A stretch of 64,000 bases of DNA from Cytophagales bacterium. GTDB lineage: Bacteria > Bacteroidota > Bacteroidia > Cytophagales > Thermoflexibacteraceae. Within the stretch, counting starts at the first letter, position 1. The number at the start of each line of letters is the position of its first letter. The notes beneath the pieces are model-generated. The model made no database searches. It worked only from the letters and a program-made list of their open reading frames with translations, and was not told the DNA's origin. The translations under genes and the position numbers were made by a program. The stretch covers positions 113,999 to 177,998 of the forward strand of contig REAZ01000008.1 in the NCBI GenBank assembly GCA_004294445.1. The letters are read 5' to 3'. This document shows, piece by piece, positions 16,850 to 26,699 of the stretch.

Positions 16850-17377
16850 TTAACCATTTGCTGAGGCACAAGCCTCAAATTTATCGGGTATCATCTTGTA
16901 GCCGTAATGATTCACCATGACATATTCTGAGGACAAATATCCCTGAATAGTTAGCCCTTTCACAAGCCCGTAGAACTTATTTATGGGGTTCGTTTTATCC
17001 TTGTCTATCTGCTGTAACGCCTCCGTACGCTGCTGGGAGCTGCAATCCACAAATGATTTGCCATATACCTTTTTCATCTGCTCGTCGAGCATTCCAAAGC
17101 CCTGCTGGAATATCTCCTGCGAAGGTTTATCGAGGCAATCTTTTACTATTTTTTGAATAAACTGAGGCACGCCAAGTGTTTTTGCTCCTGCGGTATCTGT
17201 GGTCGGGATAATGGTTTCTACCATTTCTGCCAATAGATTTTCATTTTCCAACGACAGTTGCAAAGTGTGATTGCTCAGGTCTGTGCTGCGCCAACTGTCA
17301 GCCCAAGCAGGGAGAGTTATCACACTTCCTATGCTCAAGCCCAAATACTTCAAAGTTTCTCGTCTTTTCATCATCAT
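16850..17377 (-). CDS. gluconate 2-dehydrogenase subunit 3-like protein with Tat signal
   Basis: The 175-residue protein begins MMMKRRETLKYLGLSIGSVITL, a twin-arginine type leader, then has the subunit-3 core (LLAEMVETIIPTTDTAGAKTLGVPQFI). In known dehydrogenases this subunit accompanies a GMC flavoprotein and carries it through the Tat pathway. The membrane cytochrome c subunit of the three-part enzyme is not encoded nearby. Any of the first three ATGs could be used. Confidence 0.88.
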   Translation of the reverse strand: MMMKRRETLKYLGLSIGSVITLPAWADSWRSTDLSNHTLQLSLENENLLAEMVETIIPTTDTAGAKTLGVPQFIQKIVKDCLDKPSQEIFQQGFGMLDEQMKKVYGKSFVDCSSQQRTEALQQIDKDKTNPINKFYGLVKGLTIQGYLSSEYVMVNHYGYKMIPDKFEACASANG

Positions 17378-17584
17378 AAATTATTTGAACATGAAATTAC
17401 AGATAAAATACATGAAATTACAAATATCACTAAGTTTTTATCGAAAATTAGGTGAGCCTAAAAATCCTAATCCTATCTCACCTAAATCTTTTAAAAAAAC
17501 TTAACTATTATTAATTTCTATTTATAAAAATTTCAGATTATCACAAATGATGCTTAAATTGGGTTTTGGAAAATAAATTTGACT

Positions 17585-20500
17585 ATGGAAAAACCTGATA
17601 TTGACGAAATTAACCTGCTGAAACGGCAAATAGAGGAGGAAAGAAATAAAAGAATAAGGGCTGAACAAAACCTATATTATACCAATGTGATGCTCAATTC
17701 ATCTTTTGCAGGTATGATAACGGTTGATATTAGCCAACGCATTACCTATGTCAATAATGCTTTTCTGAAACTTTTTGGAGGCAATAGAACAAACTACGTA
17801 GGGGCAACCCTCAAAGAGGTCATTGCTTGGGAAAGTGCGGACGATATAGACACAATCATAGAAAGCATATATGCCGAAAACGGCAGAAAAGTACATTTGA
17901 AATGCAAAAATAGGGACGGAGCAAGTCTTTTAATACAGTTTGACGGGCAGGTGATGCTTTCATCAAAAGGAACACCATTTCAGATAGTGATTAATTTTGT
18001 AGATAAAACAAAAGACCTACAAGAAAATGATTATCAGTGGTTAGAAATTATTTTGAGAGAGAGCGAACTTCGTTTTGAAAAAGTTTTTCACCAAAGCCCC
18101 ACAGGTATTTTGCTTGTTGAAAAAAACAATCCTCTGAAAGTAAAATATGTAAATCAGACTTTCTGCGACTGGACAGGCTATGCCCAAGAAGATTTTTTTG
18201 GCAATGATGACCTAATGAAAAACTTACGCATAAGGCAGGTACGTGATATAGGTGAAGCGGAGGAAAACTTCAAAAAGCAGGTAAGTCGCTATAGTCATTT
18301 GTTTGATACAATAGTGATTCGTAAAAATGGGAACTTACTATATACTGACCTAAAAACCAATGAGTTAGAATATAATGGTTATACTTATCAAATACAGTAT
18401 TTTATAAATGTTGGCGAGAGAATTAAGGCGGCAGACATCATTACACAGTGCCAAAATCTGCTACAAACCACCCAACGCAGTGCCAAAATAGGCAGCATCG
18501 ACGTAGATTTTGCGGGAAACCAAATGTCGTGGTCAGAAGAAACTTTCTATATTTTTGAGATACCACTGCACAACAGAATAGCCAATTCAAAAATTTTCTT
18601 TGAATGTATCCTTCCCGAAGATGCCGAAAGGGTAAAAAAAGAAATAGACGATGCCATCAGTAGGAAAGTAGGATTGGATTTGACTTACAGAATTTTTACC
18701 CCCGACAAAGAGGTAAAGCACGTTTGTTTTAATGCACACCCCGTTTACCATGTAGAAAATCAGTCGCTTAGGTTTGTAGGTACTATCCAAGATATTTCTG
18801 CAAATGTGGCGTGGGAAGAAGAAATTGAGCGTATAAAGACATTAAATACAGCCAACACCCAAGATAACTACTTGCACAAAGAGCTTGAAAATAAGGTAGA
18901 ATATCAAAACTTGCTCCTGCAAAATATTTCAGATGCCATTATCTATTTGGATAAAAATTGGGAAATTGTAGATTGGAACGAGGGTGCCACAGATATTTAT
19001 GGATGGGAAAAAGAAAGCGTCATAGGCAAACAGATAGACAAGATATGCTTTACAGTCTATTTGCAGGGCTACACTCCCGAAATTATCATCAAAGAACTAT
19101 TGCAAAATGGAAAATGGAAGGGACAGATAAAACAAAAAACACGCTTTGGCAAAGAAATTACTGTTCAGGCTTTTTACCGAGTGATTATCAATAGCGAAAA
19201 CGAGATAGTAGGTTTTGTGATGTCTAATAAGAACATGACTGAATTTTTGCAAGTGCAAGAGCAAGCAAACAAATGGGAGATGACCTTGCAACTCATCTTT
19301 GAAAACATACCTGGCTGGATAATGCTACAAGATAGAAGCCTGAATATCATGGGGTGCAACAAGAATTTTGTAAGTGCGATGGGTGAGCGAAATCAGTCAG
19401 AACTTATTGGCAGAGGCTACAATGACCTGCCTGTTTCCCCCGAATTTGCTTATCAGTCATACCAAAGTTCGCTCAAAGTACTAATGGAAAACCAACCGCT
19501 TTACCATGTTACCGAGCCACTTATCAGCAGGAACGGAAAAACATATTGGTTGGATACTACCAAAGTACCACTCCGAGATACCAACGGGGAACTGATGGGC
19601 GTGCTTGTTACTGCCGAAGACGTTACTGAAAAGCGAGCCATCGAGGAGCAGCTAAAGGAAAAACAAGCAAACCTGACCTCTATCATAGAGAATACAGACG
19701 ATTTGATTTGGTACATAGACAAAGAGCATACTTTCAAGGCATTTAATACGGTAATGTATGAAAAAATAAAAAGTGCCTTTGGAATAAAGATACAATATGG
19801 TAAAAATGCGATGGAAATTCTGCCCGAAGAATATAAAATTCAGTGGAGGCAAATTCACGAGTATGTAATGAAAGGCAAAAAGTTAGTTATCGAAAGAGAA
19901 ATTGATTTGCATAATAATAGGCAAATGTGGTTAGAATTTTCTTGCAATCCCGTCGTCAATGACAACGAAGTTACGGGGGCTTGCTACATAGCCCGCGACA
20001 TTACAGAGCGAAAAGAAAATGAAAAACTACTGATAAACACGCAATTACAGCAAGAGAAAATCAAATCTTTGGCAATCATTCAGGGGCAGGAAGACGAAAG
20101 ACGCAGAGTAGCTATGGAACTGCATGATGGCGTAGGGCAGATACTCACCGCGCTACAAATGCAAGTGAATTACCTGAAAATGCAAGAAAACCTCCATGCA
20201 CCAGAGCAAGAATTAGTCCCGATGGCACAGTTAGTAGATAGTGCAAAGCAGGAAGTTCGCCGCATTTCTTACAACCTTATGCCGAGCGTGCTAAACGATT
20301 TCGGTATTGCCGATGCCGTACAAAATCTATGTACGGTCATGTCGCACAATACCAATATAGAAATAGATGCCGACATAGACCTTAACGACATTCGTTTCCC
20401 TTCACAAATAGAAATTGGCATTTTCCGCATTGCCCAAGAAGTCATCAATAATGCCATCAAATACAGCGAAGCCGACTCCATCAAAGTACAACTTTATGAC

Positions 20501-20719
20501 GAGGAAACACAGATTCGTTTGGAAATAACAGACAATGGCAAAGGTTTTAATGTCAATGAAATAGCAAGAGGAAATGGCTTGGCAAATTTATCCCAACGCG
20601 CCAATTTGCTCAATGGCACACTCTCTATCGAGTCAGAGGAGGGCAAGGGCTGCAAAGTTACGGCGGTTATTCCTTACTTATTGGACGAGGTAGAAGACGA
20701 AGCCATCATAGAATTTTAA
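17585..20719 (+). CDS. multi-PAS sensor histidine kinase (HisKA_3 type)
   Basis: This 1044-residue soluble kinase has about six PAS/PAC units in a row (roughly 40-135, 150-275, 290-400, 430-550, 560-690 and 690-810), several closing with the DxTExK-type PAC end (DITERKENEK). The dimerisation/phosphoacceptor helix follows, with the His in ERRRVAMELHDGVGQ, the hallmark of NarL-partner kinases. A C-terminal HATPase (EVINNAIKYSEA, DNGKGF, GNGLANLSQRA) ends the chain. No transmembrane helix or receiver domain is present. I choose the ATG at 17585; an in-frame TTG lies two codons earlier. No cognate response regulator adjoins. Confidence 0.92.
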   Translation: MEKPDIDEINLLKRQIEEERNKRIRAEQNLYYTNVMLNSSFAGMITVDISQRITYVNNAFLKLFGGNRTNYVGATLKEVIAWESADDIDTIIESIYAENGRKVHLKCKNRDGASLLIQFDGQVMLSSKGTPFQIVINFVDKTKDLQENDYQWLEIILRESELRFEKVFHQSPTGILLVEKNNPLKVKYVNQTFCDWTGYAQEDFFGNDDLMKNLRIRQVRDIGEAEENFKKQVSRYSHLFDTIVIRKNGNLLYTDLKTNELEYNGYTYQIQYFINVGERIKAADIITQCQNLLQTTQRSAKIGSIDVDFAGNQMSWSEETFYIFEIPLHNRIANSKIFFECILPEDAERVKKEIDDAISRKVGLDLTYRIFTPDKEVKHVCFNAHPVYHVENQSLRFVGTIQDISANVAWEEEIERIKTLNTANTQDNYLHKELENKVEYQNLLLQNISDAIIYLDKNWEIVDWNEGATDIYGWEKESVIGKQIDKICFTVYLQGYTPEIIIKELLQNGKWKGQIKQKTRFGKEITVQAFYRVIINSENEIVGFVMSNKNMTEFLQVQEQANKWEMTLQLIFENIPGWIMLQDRSLNIMGCNKNFVSAMGERNQSELIGRGYNDLPVSPEFAYQSYQSSLKVLMENQPLYHVTEPLISRNGKTYWLDTTKVPLRDTNGELMGVLVTAEDVTEKRAIEEQLKEKQANLTSIIENTDDLIWYIDKEHTFKAFNTVMYEKIKSAFGIKIQYGKNAMEILPEEYKIQWRQIHEYVMKGKKLVIEREIDLHNNRQMWLEFSCNPVVNDNEVTGACYIARDITERKENEKLLINTQLQQEKIKSLAIIQGQEDERRRVAMELHDGVGQILTALQMQVNYLKMQENLHAPEQELVPMAQLVDSAKQEVRRISYNLMPSVLNDFGIADAVQNLCTVMSHNTNIEIDADIDLNDIRFPSQIEIGIFRIAQEVINNAIKYSEADSIKVQLYDEETQIRLEITDNGKGFNVNEIARGNGLANLSQRANLLNGTLSIESEEGKGCKVTAVIPYLLDEVEDEAIIEF

Positions 20720-20805
20720 AAATCTGTAACTATTCAAAAAGCAACAGCATTGAGTAGTTCTCGTAAAAAAAACATAGACAGCTAACAACAATTTTAATTA
20801 AAAAA

Positions 20806-21450
20806 ATGTTCGTACTTACCCAACAAAATACCATAGCAAATCACTTCTTGGCAGAACTTCGCAGCCGAGAAATGCAAAAAGACAGGCACAGATTTCGGCA
20901 TAACTTAGAACGTTTAGGCGAAATATTAGCCTACGAACTTTCCAAAGAGCTTGATTTTCAGCCCGCCAAAATCAATACGCCGCTTGGCGTAAGCGCGACA
21001 AACCTACTAAGCAAGCAACCCGTTTTAGTGTGTGTGATGCGTGCAGGTTTACCTTTTTATCAAGGGTTTCAAACCTTTTTTGCCCAAGCAGAGAGTGCCT
21101 TCATTGGCGCATTCAGAGGCAAGCCGAATGCAGACCATGAGTTTGAGATAGAAATGCACTATGCCGCCATCCCCGATTTAGATGGGAAACCGCTCATCAT
21201 CATAGACCCAATGCTTGCTACGGGTAAATCCATAGTTTCTTCTTATCAGACCTTGCTTCAGTACGGTATGCCTTCACAAATACATATAGCAGCCGTAATA
21301 GCAAGTAGAGATGGTGTAAACCACTTATTGTCAAATATTCCTTATGCAAACCTTTGGATAGGTGATATAGATGAAGAGCTAAATCACAAGTTTTATATTG
21401 TACCAGGACTTGGTGATGCAGGAGATTTGGCTTTCGGAGAAAAAATATAA
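20806..21450 (+). CDS. upp: uracil phosphoribosyltransferase
   Basis: It salvages uracil to UMP using PRPP. The 214-residue protein has the PRPP-binding motif LIIIDPMLATGKS, the flexible-loop region MRAGLPFYQGF, and the uracil-recognition end YIVPGLGDAGDLAFG. Length and order are standard. It lies 86 nt after the kinase gene with no obvious promoter of its own. Confidence 0.96.
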   Translation: MFVLTQQNTIANHFLAELRSREMQKDRHRFRHNLERLGEILAYELSKELDFQPAKINTPLGVSATNLLSKQPVLVCVMRAGLPFYQGFQTFFAQAESAFIGAFRGKPNADHEFEIEMHYAAIPDLDGKPLIIIDPMLATGKSIVSSYQTLLQYGMPSQIHIAAVIASRDGVNHLLSNIPYANLWIGDIDEELNHKFYIVPGLGDAGDLAFGEKI

Positions 21451-21599
21451 GTTGATTATACTCATCTAATCATCAGACTATTTTATTTATAACTATTTAA
21501 TAATGAGTAGCTTAGTTAAATTTATGTTTTATAAATCAATGCTTATCACTACTTATATTTTTATTTTTTTGAAATAATCAAAAATAGTTTCAAAAACAT
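21451..21599. other. gene-free AT-rich spacer after upp
   Basis: This is the first part of a 401-nt stretch without a gene. I see no ORF, no clear hairpin and no repeat in 21451-21599; the remainder (21600-21851) is the ribosomal promoter and leader described separately. Confidence 0.5.
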
Positions 21600-21629
21600 T
21601 TGGAATATTATTTTCCTTTCGTACCTTTG
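21600..21629 (+). promoter_or_regulatory. promoter of the rplP-led ribosomal operon
   Basis: TTG at 21600-21602, exactly 19 nt, TACCTTTG at 21622-21629. It is the only strong promoter seen before rplP and shows that this transcript starts at rplP rather than at the head of an S10 operon. Confidence 0.8.
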
Positions 21630-21635
21630 CAGTCC

Positions 21636-21851
21636 CAAAACAATAGCCAATTAAAGGATACTGTGCTTGTTATAAAACATAAGTGTAAGTCCAACTGAAA
21701 AAGCAAAAGGTTTTTAGTTTGAATTTAAACGGTTTACCGTTTTAATTGTTTGAGGTAGGCAGTATTTATTGTGCTGTCATTCTGAGATTTTTGTTGTCTA
21801 AGAAAATTATTGTTCAAAAGCCTTGCGAAAGGCGAAAAATTTTAGTAATTT
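21636..21851 (+). promoter_or_regulatory. structured 5' leader of the ribosomal operon
   Basis: About 215 nt lie between the predicted transcription start and the rplP ATG. Two hairpins stand out. At 21722-21747, AATTTAAACGG pairs with CCGTTTTAATT (one mismatch). At 21820-21833, GCCTT-GCGA-AAGGC has a GNRA tetraloop 18 nt before the ATG. Such leaders often bind an r-protein for autoregulation, but no known motif is recognised. Confidence 0.4.
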
Positions 21852-22277
21852 ATGTTACAGCCGAAAAGAACCAAATATAGAAAACAACAAAAAGGCAGGA
21901 TTAAAGGTATGGCAACAAGAGGTCATACGCTTGCTTTTGGCGATTATGGTGTGAAATCCATGGAACAAGGCTTTATTACTTCTCGCCAGTTAGAAGCAGC
22001 TCGTATTGCAGTAACGAGAGCGATGAAAAGAGAAGGTCAAGTTTGGATTAGGATATTCCCAGATAAGCCAATGACAAGAAAGCCTGCGGAGGTTCGTATG
22101 GGTAAAGGGAAAGGTTCTCCTGAATTTTGGGTAGCCCCAGTAAAACCAGGAACAATCTTGTTTGAATTAAAAGGTGTAAGTGCGGAATTGGCAAAAGAGG
22201 CTTTGAGTTTAGCTGCTCAAAAACTGCCACTGACCACGAGGTTTATCACTAACAGAACTTTGGCAGTTCAAAACTAA
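21852..22277 (+). CDS. rplP: 50S ribosomal protein L16
   Basis: A 141-residue L16 with the family opening [15 protein letters not shown], the [15 protein letters not shown] segment and the [15 protein letters not shown] loop that lies near the peptidyl-transferase centre. It is the first gene of the transcript, directly after a 220-nt leader. In most bacteria it is preceded by rplV-rpsC, which are absent here. Confidence 0.98.
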   Translation: MLQPKRTKYRKQQKGRIKGMATRGHTLAFGDYGVKSMEQGFITSRQLEAARIAVTRAMKREGQVWIRIFPDKPMTRKPAEVRMGKGKGSPEFWVAPVKPGTILFELKGVSAELAKEALSLAAQKLPLTTRFITNRTLAVQN

Positions 22278-22286
22278 TTTGAAGTC

Positions 22287-22478
22287 ATGAAAAAGTACGA
22301 TAACATCAAGAGTTTGTCTATAACTGAGTTGCAGGAGCAAATCAACGATAGCGAAAAAACTTTACAAAGATTAAAGTTCTCTCATAGACTTACTCCGTTG
22401 GAGAACCCAATGCAAATCAGAGGCTTGCGAAAGCAAATAGCACGTTTGTACACATTATTAGCTGCAAAGCAATCATAA
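22287..22478 (+). CDS. rpmC: 50S ribosomal protein L29
   Basis: A 63-residue two-helix protein with the L29 core ITELQEQINDSEKTLQRLKF and NPMQIRGLRKQIARLYT. It binds 23S rRNA near the polypeptide exit. It sits 9 nt after rplP in the standard order. Confidence 0.97.
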   Translation: MKKYDNIKSLSITELQEQINDSEKTLQRLKFSHRLTPLENPMQIRGLRKQIARLYTLLAAKQS

Positions 22479-22508
22479 TAACAGAAATAAATCGTAGCAT
22501 TTGGTATT

Positions 22509-22766
22509 ATGGAAGAGAGAAATTTTAGAAAAGTAAAGTTAGGCTTAGTAGTAAGCAACAAAATGGATAAGTCTATTGTCGTTGCAGTTCAAAGGAAGCT
22601 GAAGCACCCAAAATATGGGAAGTTCATGCAAAAAACTACAAAGTTCATGGCTCACGACGAAAAGAATGAGTGTAAAGAGGGAGATACTGTAAAAATAATG
22701 GAAACTCGCCCCCTTAGCAAATCGAAGCGTTGGAGATTGGTAGAAGTAGTTGAAAAGGCGAAGTAA
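22509..22766 (+). CDS. rpsQ: 30S ribosomal protein S17
   Basis: An 85-residue OB-fold protein with the S17 signature ([26 protein letters not shown], and the C-terminal [19 protein letters not shown]). It is a primary 16S rRNA binder, third in the operon. Confidence 0.97.
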   Translation: MEERNFRKVKLGLVVSNKMDKSIVVAVQRKLKHPKYGKFMQKTTKFMAHDEKNECKEGDTVKIMETRPLSKSKRWRLVEVVEKAK

Positions 22767-22827
22767 TCTTTCAAAGTTTAAATTTTTTAATAGCTAAAGT
22801 GAAATTTAGCAAAAACAATTTACAGAC

Positions 22828-23196
22828 ATGATACAGCAAGAGTCCCGACTGAATGTAGCAGATAACAGCGGTGCAAAACAAGTCCTTGTTATTCGTGTAC
22901 TTGGAGGTACAAAACGTAAGTATGCTTCCATTGGTGATAAGGTAGTTGTGACGGTAAAACACGCACTTTCATCAAGTTCTTTAAAGAAGGGTACTGTTTC
23001 CAAAGCCGTAATAGTAAGAACAAAAAAAGAAATACGTCGTAAAGATGGTTCTTACATTCGTTTTGATGATAATGCGGTGGTGTTACTTAACGCCCAAGAC
23101 GAACCAAGAGGTACACGTATTTTCGGACCCGTTGCACGCGAATTGCGTGAAAGGCAATTTATGAAAATCGTATCTCTTGCACCTGAGGTTCTATAA
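22828..23196 (+). CDS. rplN: 50S ribosomal protein L14
   Basis: A 122-residue protein of standard length that starts [17 protein letters not shown], with the L14 signature and [28 protein letters not shown] at its end shown in part here ([13 protein letters not shown]). It sits at the subunit interface. Confidence 0.98.
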   Translation: MIQQESRLNVADNSGAKQVLVIRVLGGTKRKYASIGDKVVVTVKHALSSSSLKKGTVSKAVIVRTKKEIRRKDGSYIRFDDNAVVLLNAQDEPRGTRIFGPVARELRERQFMKIVSLAPEVL

Positions 23197-23209
23197 TTGA
23201 ATTGCGATT

Positions 23210-23566
23210 ATGAAAAAGGTTGAGATTTCAAAACACAAAAAATTCCATGTCCGCACAGGCGATAAGGTAATGGTTATCGCAGGGAATGAAAAAGGTAAAT
23301 CAGGAGTTGTTGCCAAAATCAATAGAGAAAGCCAACGCGTTATTATCGAAGGGTTGAATATGGTTACAAAAGCTGTAAAACCCTCTAATGAAAACCCAGA
23401 AGGCGGCTTTATTAACAAAGAAGCAGGAATCCACATCAGTAATGTGATGTTGATGGATCCTAAAACTGGCAAAGCTACCAAAGTCGGCAGAAAGTTAGAC
23501 GAAAAAACAGGTAAGCTGGTCAGATATGCTAAAAAATCAGGTGAAATTATTAAAACTGGTAACTAA
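23210..23566 (+). CDS. rplX: 50S ribosomal protein L24
   Basis: A 118-residue assembly-initiator protein with a KOW motif ([19 protein letters not shown]) and the [13 protein letters not shown] and [17 protein letters not shown] segments. Its stop codon shares one base with the rplE ATG (TAATG at 23564-23568), so the two are translationally coupled. Confidence 0.97.
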   Translation: MKKVEISKHKKFHVRTGDKVMVIAGNEKGKSGVVAKINRESQRVIIEGLNMVTKAVKPSNENPEGGFINKEAGIHISNVMLMDPKTGKATKVGRKLDEKTGKLVRYAKKSGEIIKTGN

Positions 23567-24111
23567 TGGCAACTCCAAGATTTAAAGAAAAATACTTGAA
23601 AGATGTGATGCCTGCATTACAAGAAAAGTTTAAATACAAATCTGTAATGGAAGTACCTAAATTGGTTAAAATAGCCATCAACAAGGGTATTGGTCAGGCA
23701 ACTGCAGACAAGAAGTTAGTAGATGTAGGCGTTGAAGAACTTACAACTATATCAGGTCAGAAAGCCGTTGCTACACGTTCTAAGAAAGCAATCTCTAACT
23801 TCAAACTGCGTGAAAATATGCCAATCGGTGCAAAAGTAACGCTCAGAGGTGAACGTATGTATGAGTTCTTAGATAGATTAGTTTCTGTTGCTTTACCTCG
23901 TGTACGTGATTTCAAAGGTATCAACAACAAAGGTTTTGATGGCAGGGGCAACTACACCTTAGGTGTGCGAGAGCAGATTATCTTCCCAGAGATTAGTATT
24001 GACAAAGTAAGCAAAATTTCTGGTATGGATATAACTTTCGTTACTACTGCCAAGACCGATGAAGAAAGTTTTGAACTATTGAAGGCATTAGGTATGCCTT
24101 TTAAAAAATAA
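23566..24111 (+). CDS. rplE: 50S ribosomal protein L5
   Basis: A 181-residue 5S rRNA-binding protein with the signature [14 protein letters not shown], the ITGQKAV-type loop ([15 protein letters not shown]), the basic GAKVTLRG strand, and the family-typical C-terminus ([18 protein letters not shown]). Its start overlaps the rplX stop by one base. Confidence 0.97.
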   Translation: MATPRFKEKYLKDVMPALQEKFKYKSVMEVPKLVKIAINKGIGQATADKKLVDVGVEELTTISGQKAVATRSKKAISNFKLRENMPIGAKVTLRGERMYEFLDRLVSVALPRVRDFKGINNKGFDGRGNYTLGVREQIIFPEISIDKVSKISGMDITFVTTAKTDEESFELLKALGMPFKK

Positions 24112-24129
24112 AAACGAATTGACTTTGTT

Positions 24130-24399
24130 ATGGCAAAAGAATCAGTGAAAGCACGCGAGCGTAAAAGAGTGGAGTTAGTAAAACAACTCGCTGAAAAACG
24201 CGCTAAGTTGAAGGCAGAAGGCGATTATAAAGCATTAGATGCTCTTCCGAGAAATTCCTCAAAAGTAAGACTGCACAATCGTTGCAAACTTACAGGGAGA
24301 CCGAGGGGATACATGAGAAAATTTGGTATCTCAAGGGTGATATTCAGAGATATGGCCTCTGAAGGTAAGATTCCCGGTTTGACAAAAGCAAGCTGGTAG
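24130..24399 (+). CDS. rpsN: 30S ribosomal protein S14 (zinc-independent form)
   Basis: An 89-residue long-form S14 with [23 protein letters not shown] and [18 protein letters not shown] (only parts quoted). It lacks the CxxC pairs of the short zinc-binding form, so it does not depend on zinc. A 122-nt gap to rpsH follows. It includes a weak hairpin (TATTGTTA with TAACAATA, about 24447-24483) and no ORF. Confidence 0.96.
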   Translation: MAKESVKARERKRVELVKQLAEKRAKLKAEGDYKALDALPRNSSKVRLHNRCKLTGRPRGYMRKFGISRVIFRDMASEGKIPGLTKASW

Positions 24400-24521
24400 T
24401 CTTCTAAGGAATCTTAAATGATAATTTGTAACTTAAAATGTCTTTGTATTGTTAGCGAATATCAAAAAAGTATAACAATATAAAAACTATTGCTAAAGGA
24501 GTAATATAAAGTATTGATACA

Positions 24522-24917
24522 ATGACAGACCCAATAGCTGATTATTTGACAAGGCTAAGAAACGCAATCAAAGCAAGACACAGAGTTGTGGAAATTCCCT
24601 CTTCAAAGATAAAGAAGGAAATTACGCGAGTGCTTTATGAAAAAGGTTTCATTCAGAGTTATAAGTATGACGACTCTGAAGGGCAAGGTGTTATAAAAAT
24701 TGCTTTGAAGTACAACCCAGTTACTAAGCTCTCTTCTATGATTTATTTGGAAAGAGTAAGTAAGCCCGGTTTGAGAAAGTATGTGAAAGCAGATGCTCTT
24801 CCCAGAGTACTCAACGGATTGGGCATTGCAATCATTTCTACATCAAGAGGTTTGATTACCGATAAGGAAGCCAAAGAACTTGGTGTTGGTGGAGAGTTGC
24901 TTTGTTATATTTACTAA
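24522..24917 (+). CDS. rpsH: 30S ribosomal protein S8
   Basis: A 131-residue protein with DPIADYLTRLRNAIKARH at the start and the C-terminal signature GIAIISTSRGLITDKEAKE. In E. coli S8 represses the spc operon by binding mRNA near rplE. Whether the unusually long spacer before this gene serves such control here is unknown. Confidence 0.97.
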   Translation: MTDPIADYLTRLRNAIKARHRVVEIPSSKIKKEITRVLYEKGFIQSYKYDDSEGQGVIKIALKYNPVTKLSSMIYLERVSKPGLRKYVKADALPRVLNGLGIAIISTSRGLITDKEAKELGVGGELLCYIY

Positions 24918-24998
24918 GCACTTGGTGTTTTTAACAATTAACGTAAAGGTTTACACCGTTACGTAGGCTTTAATAAACGAATTAAATCTTATAAAGAA

Positions 24999-25559
24999 AT
25001 GTCTCGCATTGGTAAAAAGCCTATTGCTATACCGCAAGGTGTATCAATTGATATATCGAAAAATAATCTCGTTACGGTGAAAGGTCCAAAAGGAACTCTC
25101 ACCCAAGACGTAGATGTAGATATCAAACTTAGCGTACAAGACGGCGAACTTACTTTGGAAAGTCCCACCAACCAAAAGCGGCATAAGTCGCTTCATGGAC
25201 TGTATAGGTCTTTAATATCTAACATGGTCGAAGGCGTAACAAATGGGTATCAAAAGAAGCTCGAACTTGTGGGCGTTGGTTTCAAAGCATCTAACGTAGG
25301 TCAGATACTTGAATTGAGTCTTGGTTATTCGCATAGTATCTATATGGCAATCCCTACTGAAATAACAATAGCAACTGAAACGCTGAAAGGCAAAGCTCCT
25401 GCTATTACTTTACAAGGTATTGACAAGCAGTTGATAGGTCAAGTAGCTGCAAAGATACAATCACTCAGACCACCAGAGCCTTACAAAGGAAAGGGTGTGA
25501 AGTTTGAGGGACAAGTTATCAGAAGAAAAGCTGGTAAATCAGCAGGTGGTAAGAAATAA
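24999..25559 (+). CDS. rplF: 50S ribosomal protein L6
   Basis: A 186-residue protein with two similar domains: SRIGKKPIAIPQGV near the start and the C-terminal L6 signature PEPYKGKGVKFEGQVIRRKAGKS (first part PEPYKGKGVKF shown). It lies near the factor-binding site of the 50S subunit. Confidence 0.97.
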   Translation: MSRIGKKPIAIPQGVSIDISKNNLVTVKGPKGTLTQDVDVDIKLSVQDGELTLESPTNQKRHKSLHGLYRSLISNMVEGVTNGYQKKLELVGVGFKASNVGQILELSLGYSHSIYMAIPTEITIATETLKGKAPAITLQGIDKQLIGQVAAKIQSLRPPEPYKGKGVKFEGQVIRRKAGKSAGGKK

Positions 25560-25580
25560 TTTTTTTAACGCAATAGAACG

Positions 25581-25931
25581 ATGGTTACAAGTAAAGTCCT
25601 TAGACGTACAAAAATCAAGAAAAAAATTCGTGCCAAAGTTGTTGGTACGGCAACGCTGCCTCGTCTATCTGTTTTTAGAAGCAATAAAGCTGTTTATGCT
25701 CAATTGATAGATGATGATAAGCAATGCACTTTGGCAAGTGCTTCCTCTTTTGAAATTTCAAAAGATAAGCCTGCTAATATTGCCGTTGCGAAAGAGGTAG
25801 GTAAAAAAATAGCTGAAAAAGCATTAGTTACAGGTATAAAAGCTGTTGTTTTTGATAGAAATGGGTATTTGTATCATGGCAGAATAAAAGCTTTGGCAGA
25901 TGGCGCACGAGAGGGAGGACTTCAATTCTAA
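25581..25931 (+). CDS. rplR: 50S ribosomal protein L18
   Basis: A 116-residue 5S rRNA-binding protein with [20 protein letters not shown], the [10 protein letters not shown] helix and the C-terminal [20 protein letters not shown] motif. It has standard length and order. Confidence 0.97.
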   Translation: MVTSKVLRRTKIKKKIRAKVVGTATLPRLSVFRSNKAVYAQLIDDDKQCTLASASSFEISKDKPANIAVAKEVGKKIAEKALVTGIKAVVFDRNGYLYHGRIKALADGAREGGLQF

Positions 25932-25953
25932 TCTAATCTAATCATTAAAAAAG

Positions 25954-26472
25954 ATGTCGCAAGTAAATATAAGGTCTGTTAAGGCAAGCGAAATAGAGCT
26001 TAAAGAACGTGTAGTAGCGATTCAAAGAGTGGCTAAAGTAGTAAAAGGTGGTCGTAGATTCAGTTTTGCTGCTATTATAGTTGTGGGTGATGGCAATGGT
26101 GTAGTAGGCTATGGTTTGGGCAAAGCAAATGAGGTTACTGATGCAATAGCAAAAGGAATTGATGATGCAAAGAAAAACCTCATTAAAGTACCTATAATGA
26201 GAGGAACAGTACCTCATGAAATTCTCGGTAAGTACGGTGCTGGCAAAGTCTTGTTGAAGCCTGCAGCAGCAGGTACTGGCGTAATTGCTGGCGGTGCTAT
26301 GCGTGCCGTTTTAGAATCTGCCGGGGTTACTGATGTATTGGCAAAGTCTAAAGGTTCTTCTAATCCTCATAATGTAGTGAAAGCTACTTTTGATGCGTTA
26401 AGTAAGATGAGAGACCCACGTATGGTGGCTCAGCAAAGAGGCGTAGCTTTATCAAAAATATTTAAAGGTTAG
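25954..26472 (+). CDS. rpsE: 30S ribosomal protein S5
   Basis: A 172-residue protein with the dsRBD-like S5 signature ([20 protein letters not shown]), then [15 protein letters not shown] and the C-terminal domain with [19 protein letters not shown]. It acts in decoding accuracy and translocation. Confidence 0.98.
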   Translation: MSQVNIRSVKASEIELKERVVAIQRVAKVVKGGRRFSFAAIIVVGDGNGVVGYGLGKANEVTDAIAKGIDDAKKNLIKVPIMRGTVPHEILGKYGAGKVLLKPAAAGTGVIAGGAMRAVLESAGVTDVLAKSKGSSNPHNVVKATFDALSKMRDPRMVAQQRGVALSKIFKG

Positions 26473-26480
26473 TAAAAGTC

Positions 26481-26660
26481 ATGGAAAAGGTAAAAATTAC
26501 ACAAGTAAGAAGTATTATCAAAAGACCAAAAGACCAAAAGCTAACAATGCAAGCACTTGGTTTGCGTAAAATCAATCATACAGTAGAAAAAACAGCTACT
26601 CCCCAAATTATGGGTATGATTCGCAAAGTTGCTCACCTGATAAAAGTAGAGCAATCGTAA
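26481..26660 (+). CDS. rpmD: 50S ribosomal protein L30
   Basis: This short gene encodes 59 residues from the ATG at 26481: MEKVKITQVRSIIKRPKDQ, followed by the L30 core (TMQALGLRKINHTVEKTATP) and IMGMIRKVAHLIKVE. It is placed between rpsE (8-nt gap) and rplO, its normal position. Confidence 0.95.
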   Translation: MEKVKITQVRSIIKRPKDQKLTMQALGLRKINHTVEKTATPQIMGMIRKVAHLIKVEQS

Positions 26661-26699
26661 GTCGGAAACTGATGATTAACATTTAACATTGAAATTGTT

